Shown here: positions 30,501-46,100 of the stretch, piece after piece
Layout: each line of letters starts with the position of its first letter
How positions within the stretch are numbered: the stretch's first letter is position 1
From: Solenopsis invicta
Taxonomy: Eukaryota; Arthropoda; Insecta; Hymenoptera; Formicidae
Assembly (NCBI RefSeq): GCF_016802725.1
Contig: NC_052678.1
Location: forward strand, 6,874,001-6,938,000
Reading direction: 5' to 3'
Length of the DNA: 64,000 nt
Program-made: the position numbers and the translations under genes
Notes under the pieces: generated by a model
Databases searched by the model: none
What the model was told of the DNA's origin: nothing
What the model saw: only the letters and a program-made list of their open reading frames with translations

Positions 30501-33500
30501 AGAGATATTAAAGAAATTCACACAAAAAATTTTACTCAAAAATTTTGAAATTTGACTGATATAAATCTTCCTTTTTTCACTTCAAAAATTCGATACATCG
30601 TGATAACAGTTACAACTCATCTGTGGGCTATCAGAACACAGAGATATTGGAGAAATTCGGAAAAAAACCAATTTTACTCAAAAATTTCGAACTTTGACTG
30701 ATATTACTCTTTCGTCTTGCACTTTAGCGATTCGATCTATTATGATAAAAGTTAGAACTCTTCTGGGGGCTATAAAAACACAGAGATATTTGAGAAATTC
30801 GCAAAAAGTTTTACTCAAAAATTTCATACTTTGATAGATATAACTTTTTCGTTTTTCACTCTAACGATTTGATCCATAATGATAAAGGTTAGAAATCTTC
30901 TCGGGGCTATCAGAACAGAGAGATATTAAAGAAATTCACAAAAAAAATTTTACTCAAAAATTTTGAAATTTGACTGATATAAGTCTTCCTTTTTTCACTT
31001 CAAAAATTCGATACATCGTGATAAAAGTTACAACTCTTCTGTGGGCTATCAGAACACAGAGATATTGGAGAAATTCGGAAAAAAACCAATTTTACTCAAA
31101 AATTTCGAACTTTGACTGATATTACACTTTCGTCTTGCACTTTAGCGATTCGATCTATTATGATAAAAGTTAGAACTCTTCTGGGGGCTATAAAAACACA
31201 GAAATATTTGAGAAATTCGCAAATAAATTTTACTCAAAAATTTCGTACTTTGATTGATATAACTTTTTCGTTTTTCACTTTAACGATTTGATCCATAATG
31301 GTAAAAGTTAGAACTCTTCTCGGGGCTATCAGAACACAGAGATATTAAAGAAATTCACAAAAAAAATTTTACTCAAAAATTTTGAAATTTGACTGATATA
31401 AGTCTTCCTTTTTTCACTTCAAAAATTCGATACATCGTGATAAAAGTTACAACTCTTCTGTGGGCTATCAGAACACAGAGATATTGGAGAAATTCGGAAA
31501 AAAACCAATTTTACTCAAAAATTTCGAACTTTGACTGATATTACTCTTTCGTCTTGCACTTTAGCGATTCGATCTATTATGATAAAAGTTGGAACTCTTC
31601 TGGGGGCTATAAAAACACAGAGATATTTGAGAAATTCGCAAAAAGTTTTACTCAAAAATTTCGTACTTTGATTGATATAACTTTTTCGTTTTTCACTTTA
31701 ACGATTTGATCCATAATGATAATGGTTAGAAATCTTCTCGGGGCTATCAGAACAGAGAGATATTAAAGAAATTCACAAAAAAAATTTTACTCAAATATTT
31801 TGAAATTTGACTGATATAAGTCTTCCTTTTTTCACTTCAAAAATTCGATATATCGTGATAAAAGTTACAACTCTTCTGTGGGCTATCAGAACACAGAGAT
31901 ATTGGAGAAATTCGGAAAAAAACCAATTTTACTCAAAAATTTCGAACTTTGCCTGATATTACTCTTTCGTCTTGCACTTTAGCGATTCGATCTATTATGA
32001 TAAAAGTTAGAAATCTTCTGGGGGGTATAAAAACGCAGAGATATTTGAGAAATTCGCAAAAAATTTTACTCAAAAAATTCGTAATTTGATTGATATAACT
32101 CTTTCGTTTTTCACTTTAACGATTTGATCCATAATGATAAAAGTTAGAACTCTTCTCGGGGCTATCAGAACACAGAGATATTAAAGAAATTCACACAAAG
32201 AATTTTACTCAAAAATTTTGAAATTTGACTGATATAAGTCTTCCTTTTTTCACTTCAAAAATTCGATACATCGTGATAAAAGTTACAACTCTTCTGTGGG
32301 CTATCAGAACACAGAGATATTGGAGAAATTCGGAAAAAAACCAATTTTAATCAAAAATTTCGAACTTTGACGGATATTACTCTTTCGTCTTGCACTTTAG
32401 CGATTCGATCTATTATGATAAAAGTTAGAACTCTTCTGGGGCCTATAAAAACACAGAGATATTTGAGAAATTCGCAAAAAGTTTTACTCAAAAATTTCAT
32501 ACTTTGATTGATATAACTTTTTCGTTTTTCACTTTAACGATTTGATCCATAATGATAAAGGTTAGAAATCTTCTCGGGGCTATCAGAACAGAGAGATATT
32601 AAAGAAATTCACAAAAAAAATTTTACTCAAAAATTTTGAAATTTGACTGATATAAGTCTTCCTTTTTTCACTTCAAAAATTCGATACATCGTGATAAAAG
32701 TTACAACTCTTCTGTGGGCTATCAGAACACAGAGATATTGGAGAAATTCGGAAAAAAACCAATTTTACTCAAAAATTTCGAACTTTGACTGATATTAGTC
32801 TTTCGTCTTGCACTTTAGCGATTCGATCTTTTATGATAAAAGTTAGAACTCTTCTGGGGGCTATAAAAACGCAGAGATATTTGAGAAATTCGCAAAAAAT
32901 TTTACTCAAAAAATTCGTAATTTGATTGATATAACTCTTTCGTTTTTCACTTTAACGATTTCATCCATAATGATAAAAGTTAGAACTCTTCTCGGGGCTA
33001 TCAGAACACAGAGATATTAAAGAAATTCACACAAAAAATTTTACTCAAAAATTTTGAAATTTGACTGATATAAGTCTTCCTTTTTTCACTTCAAAAATTC
33101 GATACATCGTGATAAAAGTTACAACTCTTCTGTGGGCTATCAGAACACAGAGATATTGGAGAAATTCGGAAAAAAACCAATTTTACTCAAAAATTTCGAA
33201 CCTTGACTGATATTACTCTTTCGTCTTGCACTTTAGCAATTCGATCTATTATGATAAATTTAGAACTCTTCTGGGGGCTATAAAAACACAGAGATATTTG
33301 AGAAATTCGCAAAAAAGTTTTACTCAAAAATTTCGTACTTTGATTGATATAACTTTTTCGTTTTTCACTTTAACGATTTGATCCATAATGATAAAAGTTA
33401 GAACTCTTCTCGGGGCTATCAGAACACAGAGATATTAAAGAAATTCACAAAAAAAATTTTACTCAAAAATTTTGAAATTTGACTGATATAAGTCTTCCTT

Positions 33501-36500
33501 TTTTCACTTCAAAAATTCGATACATCGTGATAAAAGTTACAACTCTTCTGTGGGCTATCAGAACACAGAGATATTGGAGAAATTCGGAAAAAAACCAATT
33601 TTACTCAAAAATTTCGAACTTTGACTGATATTACTCTTTCGTCTTGCACTTTAGCGATTCGATCTATTATGATAAAAGTTAGAACTCTTCTGGGGGCTAT
33701 AAAAACACAGAGATATTTGAGAAATTCGCAAAAAGTTTTACTCAAAAATTTCGTACTTTGATTGATATAACTTTTTCGTTTTTCACTTTAACGATTTGAT
33801 CCATAATGATAAAGGTTAGAAATCTTCTCGGGGCTATCAGAACAGAGAGATATTAAAGAAATTAACAAAAAAAATTTTACTCAAAAATTTTGAAATTTGA
33901 CTGATATAAGTCTTCCTTTTTTCACTTCAAAAATTCGATACATCGTGATAAAAGTTACAACTCTTCTGTGGGCTATCAGAACACAGAGATATTGGAGAAA
34001 TTCGGAAAAAAACCAATTTTACTCAAAAATTTCGAACTTTGACTGATATTACACTTTCGTCTTGCACTTTAGCGATTCGATCTATTATGATAAAAGTTAG
34101 AACTCTTCTGGGGGCTATAAAAACACAGAGATATTTGAGAAATTCGCAAATAAATTTTACTCAAAAATTTCGTACTTTGATTGATATAACTTTTTCGTTT
34201 TTCACTTTAACGATTTGATCCATAATGGTAAAAGTTAGAACTCCTCTCGGGGCTATCAGAACACAGAGATATTAAAGAAATTCACAAAAAAAATTTTACT
34301 CAAAAATTTTGAAATTTGACTGATATAAGTCTTCCTTTTTTCACTTCAAAAATTCGATACATCGTGATAAAAGTTACAACTCTTCTGTGGGCTATCAGAA
34401 CACAGAGATATTGGAGAAATTCGGAAAAAAACCAATTTTACTCAAAAATTTCGAACTTTGACTGATATTACTCTTTCGTCTTGCACTTTAGCGATTCGAT
34501 CTATTATGATAAAAGTTAGAACTCTTCTGGGGGCTACAAAAACACAGAGATATTTGAGAAATTCGCAAAAAGTTTTACTCAAAAATTTCGTACTTTGATT
34601 GATATAACTCTTTCGTTTTTCACTTTAACGATTTGATCCATAATGATAAAGGTTAGAACTCTTCTCGGGGCTATCAGAACAGAGAGATATTAAAGAAATT
34701 CACAAAAAAAATTTTACTCAAAAATTTTGAAATTTGACTGATATAAGTCTTCCTTTTTTCACTTCAAAAATTCGATACATCGTGATAAAAGTTACAACTC
34801 TTCTGTGGGCTATCAGAACACAGAGATATTGGAGAAATTCGGAAAAAAACCAATTTTACTCAAAAATTTCGAACCTTGACTGATATTACTCTTTCGTCTT
34901 GCACTTTAGAGATTCGATCTATTATGATAAAAGTTAGAACTCTTCTGGGGGCTATAAAAACACAGAGATATTTGAGAAATTCGCAAATAAGTTATACTCA
35001 AAAATTTCGTACTTTGATTGATATAACTCTTTCGTTTTTCACTTTAACGATTTGATCCATAATGATAAAAGTTAGAACTCTTCTCGGGGCTATCAGAACA
35101 CAGAGATATTAAAGAAATTCACAAAAAAAATTTTACTCAAAAATTTTGAAATTTGACTGATATAAGTCTTCCTTTTTTCACTTCAAAAATTCGATACATC
35201 GTGATAAAAGTTACAACTCTTCTGTGGGCTATCAGAACACAGAGATATTGGAGAAATTCGGAAAAAAACCAATTTTACTCAAAAATTTCGAACTTTGACT
35301 GATATAACTCTTTCGTCTTGCACTTTAGCGATTCGATCTATTATGATAAAAGTTAGAACTCTTCTGGGGGCTATAAAAACGCAGAGATATTTGAGAAATT
35401 CGCAAAAAAGTTTTACTCAAAAATTTCGTACTTTGATTGATATAACTCTTTCGTTTTTCACTTTAACGATTTGATCCATAATGATAAAAGTTAGAACTCT
35501 TCTCGGGGCTATCAGAACACAGAGATATTAAAGAAATTCACAAAAAAAATTTTACTCAAACATTTTGAAATTTGACTGATATAAGTCTTCCTTTTTTCAC
35601 TTCAAAAATTCGATACATCGTGATAAAAGTTACAACTCTTCTGTGGGCTATCAGAAAACAGAGATATTGGAGAAATTCGGAAAAAAACAAATTTTACTCA
35701 AAAATTTCGAACTTTGACTGATATTACTCTTTCGTCTTGCACTTTAGAGATTCGATCTATTATGATAAAAGTTAGAACTCTTCTGGGGGCTATAAAACCA
35801 CAGAGGTATTTGAGAAATTCGCAAATAGTTTTACTCAAACATTTCGTACTTTGATTGATATAACTCTTTCGTTTTTCACTTTAACGATTTGATCCATCAT
35901 GATAAAAGTTAGAACTCTTCTCGGGGCTATCAGAACACAGAGATATTAAAGAAATTCACAAAAAAAATTTTACTCAAATATTTTGAAATTTGACTGATAT
36001 AAGTCTTACTTTTTTCACTTCAAAAATTCGATACATCGTGATAAAAGTTACAACTCTTCTGTGGGCTATCAGAACACAGAGATATTGGAGAAATTCGGAA
36101 AAAAACCAATTTTACTCAAAAATTTCGAACTTTGACTGATATTACTCTTTCGTCTTGCACTTTAGCGATTCGATCTATTATGATAAAAGTTAGAACTCTT
36201 CTGGGGGCTATAAAAACACAGAGATATTTGAGAAATTCGCAAAAAATTTTACTCAAAAATTTCGTACTTTGATTGATATAACTCTTTCGTTTTTCACTTT
36301 AACGATTTCATCCATAATGATAAAAGTTAGAACTCTTCTCGGGGCTATCAGAACACAGAGATATTAAAGAAATTCACACAAAGAATTTTACTCAAAAATT
36401 TTGAAATTTGACTGATATAAGTCTTCCTTTTTTCACTTCAAAAATTCGATACATCGTGATAAAAGTTACAACTCTTCTGTGGGCTATCAGAACACAGAGA

Positions 36501-38879
36501 TATTGGAGAAATTCGGAAAAAAACCAATTTTAATCAAAAATTTCGAACTTTGACGGATATTACTCTTTCGTCTTGCACTTTAGCGATTCGATCTATTATG
36601 ATAAAAGTTAGAACTCTTCTGGGGGCTATAAAAACACAGAGATATTTGAGAAATTCGCAAAAAAGTTTTACTCAAAAATTTCGTACTTTGATTGATATAA
36701 CTTTTTCGTTTTTCACTTTAACGATTTGATCCATAATGATAAAGGTTAGAAATCTTCTCGGGGCTATCAGAACAGAGAGATATTAAAGAAATTCACAAAA
36801 AAAATTTTACTCAAATATTTTGAAATTTGACTGATATAAGTCTTCCTTTTTTCACTTCAAAAATTCGATACATCGTGATAAAAGTTACAACTCTTCTGTG
36901 GGCTATCAGAACACAGAGATATTGGAGAAATTCGGAAAAAAACCAATTTTACTCAAAAATTTCGAACTTTGACTGATATTACTCTTTCGTCTTGCACTTT
37001 AGCGATTCGATCTATTATGATAAAAGTTAGAACTCTTCTGGGGGCTATAAAAACGCAGAGATATTTGAGAAATTCGCAAAAAAGTTTTACTCAAAAATTT
37101 CGTACTTTGATTGATATAACTTTTTCGTTTTTCACTTTAACGATTTGATCCATAATGATAAAGGTTAGAAATCTTCTCGGGGCTATCAGAACAGAGAGAT
37201 ATTAAAGAAATTCACAAAAAAAATTTTACTCAAAAATTTTGAAATTTGACTGATATAAGTCTTCCTTTTTTCACTTCAAAAATTCGATACATCGTGATAA
37301 AAGTTACAACTCTTCTGTGGGCTATCAGAACACAGAGATATTGGAGAAATTCGGAAAAAAACCAATTTTACTCAAAAATTTCGAACTTTGACTGATATTA
37401 CTCTTTCGTCTTGCACTTTAGCGATTCGATCTATTATGATAAAAGTTAGAACTCTTCTGGGGGCTATAAAAACACAAAGATATTTGAGAAATTCGCAAAA
37501 AAGTTTTACTCAAAAATTTCGTACTTTGATTGATATAACTTTTTCGTTTTTCACTTTAACGATTTGATCCATAATGATAAAAGTTAGAACTCTTCTCGGG
37601 GCTATCAGAACACAGAGATATTAAAGAAATTCACAAAAAAAATTTTACTCAAAAATTTTGAAATTTGACTGATATAAGTCTTCCTTTTTTCACTTCAAAA
37701 ATTCGATACATCGTGATAAAAGTTACAACTCTTCTGTGGGCTATCAGAACACAGAGATATTGGAGAAATTCGGAAAAAAACCAATTTTACTCAAAAATTT
37801 TGAACTTTGACTGATATTACTCTTTCGTCTTGCACTTTAGCGATTCGATCTATTATGATAAAAGTTAGAACTCTTCTGGGGGCTATAAAAACACAGAGAT
37901 ATTTGAGAAATTCGCAAAAAGTTTTACTCAAAAATTTCGTACTTTGATTGATATAACTTTTTCGTTTTTCACTTTAACGATTTGATCCATAATGATAAAG
38001 GTTAGAAATCTTCTCGGGGCTATCAGAACAGAGAGATATTAAAGAAATTAACAAAAAAAATTTTACTCAAAAATTTTGAAATTTGACTGATATAAGTCTT
38101 CCTTTTTTCACTTCAAAAATTCGATACATCGTGATAAAAGTTACAACTCTTCTGTGGGCTATCAGAACACAGAGATATTGGAGAAATTCGGAAAAAAACC
38201 TATTTTACTCAAAAATTTCGAACTTTGACTGATATTACTCTTTCGTCTTGCACTTTAGCGATTCGATCTATTATGATAAAAGTTAGAACTCTTCTGGGGG
38301 CTATAAAAACGCAGAGATATTTGAGAAATTCGCAAAAAATTTTACTCAAAAATTTCGTACTTTGATTGATATAACTCTTTCGTTTTTCACTTTAACGATT
38401 TCATCCATAATGATAAAAGTTAGAACTCTTCTCGGGGCTATCAGAACACAGAGATATTAAAGAAATTCACACAAAAAATTTTACTCAAAAATTTTGAAAT
38501 TTGACTGATATAAGTCTTCCTTTTTTCACTTCAAAAATTCGATACATCGTGATAAAAGTTACAACTCTTCTGTGGGCTATCACAACACAGAGATATTGGA
38601 GAAATTCGGAAAAAAACCAATTTTACTCAAAAATTTCGAACTTTGACTGATATTACTCTTTCGTCTTGCACTTTAGCGATTCGATCTATTATGATAAAAG
38701 TTAGAACTCTTCTGGGGGCTATAAAAACACAGAGATATTTGAGAAATTCGCAAAAAGTTTTACTCAAAAATTTCGTACTTTGATTGATATAACTCTTTCG
38801 TTTTTCACTTTAACGATTTGATCCATAATGATAAAGGTTAGAAATCTTCTCGGGGCTATCAGAACAGAGAGATATTAAA

Positions 38880-40200
38880 GAAATTCACAAAAAAAATTTT
38901 ACTCAAAAATTTTGAAATTTGACTGATATAAGTCTTCCTTTTTTCACTTCAAAAATTCGATACATCGTGATAAAAGTTACAACTCTTCTGTGGGCTATCA
39001 GAACACAGAGATATTGGAGAAATTCGGAAAAAAACCAATTTTACTCAAAAATTTCGAACTTTGACTGATATTAGTCTTTCGAATTGCACTTTAGCGATTC
39101 GATCTTTTATGATAAAAGTTAGAACTCTTCTGTGGGCTATAAAAACGCAGAGATATTTGAGAAATTCGCAAAAAATTTTACTCAAAAAATTCGTAATTTG
39201 ATTGATATAACTCTTTCGTTTTTCACTTTAACGATTTCATCCATAATGATAAAAGTTAGAACTCTTCTCGGGGCTATCAGAACACAGAGATATTAAAGAA
39301 ATTCACACAAAGAATTTTACTCAAAAATTTTGAAATTTGACTGATATAAGTCTTCCTTTTTTCACTTCAAAAATTCGATACATCGTGATAAAAGTTACAA
39401 CTCTTCTGTGGGCTATCAGAACACAGAGATATTGGAGAAATTCGGAAAAAAACCAATTTTAATCAAAAATTTCGAACTTTGACGGATATTACTCTTTCGT
39501 CTTGCACTTTAGCGATTCGATCTATTATGATAAAAGTTAGAACTCTTCTGGGGGCTATAAAAACACAGAGATATTTGAGAAATTCGCAAAAAGTTTTACT
39601 CAAAAATTTCGTACTTTGATTGATATAACTCTTTCGTTTTTCACTTTAACGATTTGATCCATAATGATAAAGGTTAGAAATCTTCTCGGGGCTATCAGAA
39701 CAGAGAGATATTAAAGAAATTCACAAAAAAAATTTTACTCAAAAATTTTGAAATTTGACTGATATAAGTCTTCCTTTTTTCACTTCAAAAATTCGATACA
39801 TCGTGATAAAAGTTACAACTCTTCTGTGGGCTATCAGAACACAGAGATATTGGAGAAATTCGGAAAAAAACCAATTTTACTCAAAAATTTCGAACTTTGA
39901 CTGATATTAGTCTTTCGAATTGCACTTTAGCGATTCGATCTTTTATGATAAAAGTTAGAACTCTTCTGGGGGCTATAAAAACGCAGAGATATTTGAGAAA
40001 TTCGCAAAAAATTTTACTCAAAAAATTCGTAATTTGATTGATATAACTCTTTCGTTTTTCACTTTAACGATTTCATCCATAATGATAAAAGTTAGAACTC
40101 TTCTCGGGGCTATCAGAACACAGAGATATTAAAGAAATTCACACAAAGAATTTTACTCAAAAATTTTGAAATTTGACTGATATAAGTCTTCCTTTTTTCA
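38880..40200 (+). repeat. Two-unit (about 837 bp) satellite block, copy 1
   Basis: Here two HOR subtypes alternate. One has a B monomer reading 'tagtctttcgaattg' and 'cgatctttta'; the other has a B monomer beginning 'ttttaatcaaaaat' with 'gacggatatt'. The rare form 'ctgtgggctataaaaacg' near 39,130 recurs near 50,419, an offset of 11,289 bp (27 units). The effective repeat is therefore a hexamer of monomers in this part of the array. Confidence 0.6.
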
Positions 40201-42261
40201 CTTCAAAAATTCGATACATCGTGATAAAAGTTACAACTCTTCTGTGGGCTATCAGAACACAGAGATATTGGAGAAATTCGGAAAAAAACCAATTTTACTC
40301 AAAAATTTCGAACCTTGACTGATATTACTCTTTCGTCTTGCACTTTAGCAATTCGATCTATTATGATAAATTTAGAACTCTTCTGGGGGCTATAAAAACA
40401 CAGAGATATTTGAGAAATTCGCAAAAAAGTTATACTCAAAAATTTCGTACTTTGATTGATATAACTTTTTCGTTTTTCACTTTAACGATTTGATCCATAA
40501 TGATAAAAGTTAGAACTCTTCTCGGGGCTATCAGAACACAGAGATATTAAAGAAATTCACAAAAAAAATTTTACTCAAAAATTTTGAAATTTGACTGATA
40601 TAAGTCTTCCTTTTTTCACTTCAAAAATTCGATACATCGTGATAAAAGTTACAACTCTTCTGTGGGCTATCAGAACACAGAGATATTGGAGAAATTCGGA
40701 AAAAAACCAATTTTACTCAAAAATTTCGAACTTTGACTGATATTACTCTTTCGTCTTGCACTTTAGCGATTCGATCTATTATGATAAAAGTTAGAACTCT
40801 TCTGGGGGCTATAAAAACACAGAGATATTTGAGAAATTCGCAAAAAGTTTTATTCAAAAATTTCGTACATTGATTGATATAACTTTTTCGTTTTTCACTT
40901 TAACGATTTGATCCATAATGATAAAGGTTAGAAATCTTCTCGGGGCTATCAGAACAGAGAGATATTAAAGAAATTAACAAAAAAAATTTTACTCAAAAAT
41001 TTTGAAATTTGACTGATATAAGTCTTCCTTTTTTCACTTCGAAAATTCGATACATCGTGATAAAAGTTACAACTCTTCTGTGGGCTATCAGAACACAGAG
41101 ATATTGGAGAAATTCAGAAAAAAACCAATTTTACTCAAAAATTTCGAACTTTGACTGATATTACACTTTCGTCTTGCACTTTAGCGATTCGATCTATTAT
41201 GATAAAAGTTAGAACTCTTCTGGGGGCTATAAAAACACAGAAATATTTGAGAAATTCGCAAAAAATTTTACTCAAAAATTTCGTACTTTGATTGATATAA
41301 CTTTTTCGTTTTTCACTTTAACGATTTGATCCATAATGGTAAAAGTTAGAACTCCTCTCGGGGCTATCAGAACACAGAGATACTAAAGAAATTCACAAAA
41401 AAAATTTTACTCAAAAATTTTGAAATTTGACTGATATAAGTCTTCCTTTTTTCACTTCAAAAATTCGATACATCGTGATAAAAGTTACAACTCTTCTGTG
41501 GGCTATCAGAACACAGAGATATTGGAGAAATTCGGAAAAAAACCAATTTTACTCAAAAATTTCGAACTTTGACTGATATTACTCTTTCGTCTTGCACTTT
41601 AGCGATTCGATCTATTATGATAAAAGTTAGAACTCTTCTGGGGGCTACAAAAACACAGAGATATTTGAGAAATTCGCAAAAAGTTTTACTCAAAAATTTC
41701 GTACTTTCATTGATATAACTTTTTCGTTTTTCACTTTAACGATTTGATCCATAATGATAAAGGTTAGAAATCTTCTCGGGGCTATTAGAACACAGAGATA
41801 TTAAAGAAATTAACAAAAAAAATTTTACTCAAAAATTTTGAAATTTGACTGATATAAGTCTTCCTTTTTTCACTTCAAAAATTCGATACATCGTGATAAA
41901 AGTTACAACTCATCTGTGGGCTATCAGAACACAGAGATATTGGAGAAATTCGGAAAAAAACAAATTTTACTCTAAAATTTCGAACCTTGACTGATATTAC
42001 TCTTTCGTCTTGCACTTTAGAGATTCGATCTATTATGATAAAAGTTAGAACTCTTCTGGGGGCTACAAAAACACAGAGATATTTGAGAAATTCGCGAATA
42101 AGTTATACTCAAAAATTTCGTACTTTGATTGATATAACACTTTCGTTTTTCACTTTAACGATTTGATCCATAATGATAAAAGTTAGAACTCTTCTCGGGG
42201 CTATCAGAACACAGAGATATTAAAGAAATTCACAAAAAAAATTTTACTCAAAAATTTTGAA

Positions 42262-43120
42262 ATTTGACTGATATAAGTCTTCCTTTTTTCACTTCAAAAA
42301 TTCGATACATCGTTATAAAAGTTACAACTCTTCTGTGGGCTATCAGAACACAGAATTATTGGAGAAATTCGGAAAAAAACCTATTTTACTCAAAAATTTC
42401 GAACTTTGACTGATATTACTCTTTCGTCTTGCACTTTAGCGATTCGATCTATTATGATAAAAGTTAGAACTCTTCTGGGGGCTATAAAAACGCAGAGATA
42501 TTTGAGAAATTCGCAAAAAATTTTACTCAAAAATTTCGTACTTTGATTGATATAACTCTTTCGTTTTTCACTTTAACGATTTCATCCATAATGATAAAAG
42601 TTAGAACTCTTCTCGGGGCTATCAGAACACAGAGATATTAAAGAAATTCACACAAAAAATTTTACTCAAAAATTTTGAAATTTGACTGATATAAGTCTTC
42701 CTTTTTTCACTTCAAAAATTCGATACATCGTGATAAAAGTTACAACTCTTCTGTGGGCTATCACAACACAGAGATATTGGAGAAATTCGGAAAAAAACCA
42801 ATTTTAATCAAAAATTTCGAACTTTGACGGATATTACTCTTTCGTCTTGCACTTTAGCGATTCGATCTATTATTATAAAAGTTAGAACTCTTCTGGGGGC
42901 TATAAAAACACAGAGATATTTGAGAAATTCGCAAAAAGTTTTACTCAAAAATTTCGTACTTTGATTGATATAACTCTTTCGTTTTTCACTTTAACGATTT
43001 GATCCATAATGATAAAGGTTAGAAATCTTCTCGGGGCTATCAGAACAGAGAGATATTAAAGAAATTCACAAAAAAAATTTTACTCAAAAATTTTGAAATT
43101 TGACTGATATAAGTCTTCCT
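42262..43120 (+). repeat. Satellite block duplicated at about 49.4 kb
   Basis: The uncommon variants 'cgttataaaag' followed by 'cagaattattgg' (42,351) and 'ctattattataaaag' (near 42,866) recur in the same order at 49,458 and near 49,975. The offset is 7,107 bp, which is 17 units. This supports duplication of multi-unit segments rather than only unit-by-unit turnover. Confidence 0.6.
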
Positions 43121-46100
43121 TTTTTCACTTCAAAAATTCGATACATCGTGATAAAAGTTACAACTCTTCTGTGGGCTATCAGAACACAGAGATATTGGAG
43201 AAATTCGGAAAAAAACCAATTTTACTCAAAAATTTCGAACTTTGACTGATATTACTCTTTCGTATTGCACTTTAGCGATTCGATCTATTATGATAAAAGT
43301 TAGAACTCTTCTGGGGGCTATAAAAACGCAGAGATATTTGAGAAATTCGCAAAAAATTTTACTCAAAAAATTCGTAATTTGATTGATATAACTCTTTCGT
43401 TTTTCACTTTAACGATTTCATCCATAATGATAAAAGTTAGAACTCTTCTCGGGGCTATCAGAACACAGAGATATTAAAGAAATTCACACAAAGAATTTTA
43501 CTCAAAAATTTTGAAATTTGACTGATATAAGTCTTCCTTTTTTCACTTCAAAAATTCGATACATCGTGATAAAAGTTACAACTCTTCTGTGGGCTATCAG
43601 AACACAGAGATATTGGAGAAATTCGGAAAAAAACCAATTTTAATCAAAAATTTCGAACTTTGACGGATATTACTCTTTCGTCTTGCACTTTAGCGATTCG
43701 ATCTATTATGATAAAAGTTAGAACTCTTCTGGGGGCTATAAAAACACAGAGATATTTGAGAAATTCGCAAAAAGTTTTACTCAAAAATTTCGTACTTTGA
43801 TTGATATAACTCTTTCGTTTTTCACTTTAACGATTTGATCCATAATGATAAAGGTTAGAAATCTTCTCGGGGCTATCAGAACAGAGAGATATTAAAGAAA
43901 TTCACAAAAAAAATTTTACTCAAAAATTTTGAAATTTGACTGATATAAGTCTTCCTTTTTTCACTTCAAAAATTCGATACATCGTGATAAAAGTTACAAC
44001 TCTTCTGTGGGCTATCAGAACACAGAGATATTGGAGAAATTCGGAAAAAAACCAATTTTACTCAAAAATTTCGAACTTTGACTGATATTACTCTTTCGTC
44101 TTGCACTTTAGCGATTCGATCTTTTATGATAAAAGTTAGAACTCTTCTGGGGGCTATAAAAACGCAGAGATATTTGAGAAATTCGCAAAAAATTTTACTC
44201 AAAAAATTCGTACTTTGATTGATATAACTCTTTCGTTTTTCACTTTAACGATTTCATCCATAATGATAAAAGTTAGAACTCTTCTCGGGGCTATCAGAAC
44301 ACAGAGATATTAAAGAAATTCACACAAAGAATTTTACTCAAAAATTTTGAAATTTGACTGATATAAGTCTTCCTTTTTTCACTTCAAAAATTCGATACAT
44401 CGTGATAAAAGTTACAACTCTTCTGTGGGCTATCAGAACACAGAGATATTGGAGAATTTCGGAAAAAAACCAATTTTACTCAAAAATTTCGAACTTTGAC
44501 TGATATTACTCTTTCGTCTTGCACTTTAGCGATTCGATCTATTATGATAAAGTTAGAACTCTTCTGGGGGCTATAAAAACACAGAGATATTTGAGAAATT
44601 CGCAAAAAAGTTTTACTCAAAAATTTCGTACTTTGATTGATATAACTTTTTCGTTTTTCACTTTAACGATTTGATCCATAATGATAAAAGTTAGAACTCT
44701 TCTCGGGGCTATCAGAACACAGAGATATTAAAGAAATTCACAAAAAAAATTTTACTCAAAAATTTTGAAATTTGACTGATATAAGTCTTCCTTTTTTCAC
44801 TTCAAAAATTCGATACATCGTGATAAAAGTTACAACTCTTCTGTGGGCTATCAGAACACAGAGATATTGGAGAAATTCGGAAAAAAACCAATTTTACTCA
44901 AAAATTTCGAACTTTGACTGATATAACTCTTTCGTCTTGCACTTTAGCGATTCGATCTATTATGATAAAAGTTAGAACTCTTCTGGGGGCTATAAAAACA
45001 CAGAGATATTTGAGAAATTCGCAAAAAGTTTTACTCAAAAATTTCATACTTTGATTGATATAACTTTTTCGTTTTTCACTTTAACGATTTGATCCATAAT
45101 GATAAAGGTTAGAAATCTTCTCGGGGCTATCAGAACAGAGAGATATTAAAGAAATTAACAAAAAAAATTTTACTCAAAAATTTTGAAATTTGACTGATAT
45201 AAGTCTTCCTTTTTTCACTTCAAAAATTCGATACATCGTGATAAAAGTTACAACTCTTCTGTGGGCTATCAGAACACAGAGATATTGGAGAAATTCGGAA
45301 AAAGATCAATTTTACTCAAAAATTTTGAATTTTGACTGATATTACACTTTCGTCTTGCACTTTAGCGATTCGATCTATTATGATAAAAGTTAGAACTCTT
45401 CTGGGGGCTATAAAAACACAGAGATATTTGAGAAATTCGCAAATAAATTTTACTCAAAAATTTCGTACTTTGATTGATATAACTTTTTCGTTTTTCACTT
45501 TAACGATTTGATCCATAATGGTAAAAGTTAGAACTCTTCTCGGGGCTATCAGAACACAGAGATATTAAAGAAATTCACAAAAAAAATTTTACTCAAAAAT
45601 TTTGAAATTTGACTGATATAAGTCTTCATTTTTTCACTTCAAAAATTCGATACATCGTGATAAAAGTTACAACTCTTCTGTGGGCTATCAGAACACAGAG
45701 ATATTGGAGAAATTCGGAAAAAAACCAATTTTACTCAAAAATTTCGAACTTTGACTGATATTACTCTTTCGTCTTGCACTTTAGCGATTCGATCTATTAT
45801 GATAAAAGTTAGAACTCTTCTGGGGGCTATAAAAACACAGAGATATTTGAGAAATTCGCAAAAAGTTTTACTCAAAAATTTCATACTTTGATTGATATAA
45901 CTCTTTCGTTTTTCACTTTAACGATTTGATCCATAATGATAAAGGTTAGAAATCTTCTCGGGGCTATCAGAACAGAGAGATATTAAAGAAATTCACAAAA
46001 AAAATTTTACTCAAAAATTTTGAAATTTGACTGATATAAGTCTTCCTTTTTTCACTTCAAAAATTCGATACATCGTGATAAAAGTTACAACTCATCTGTG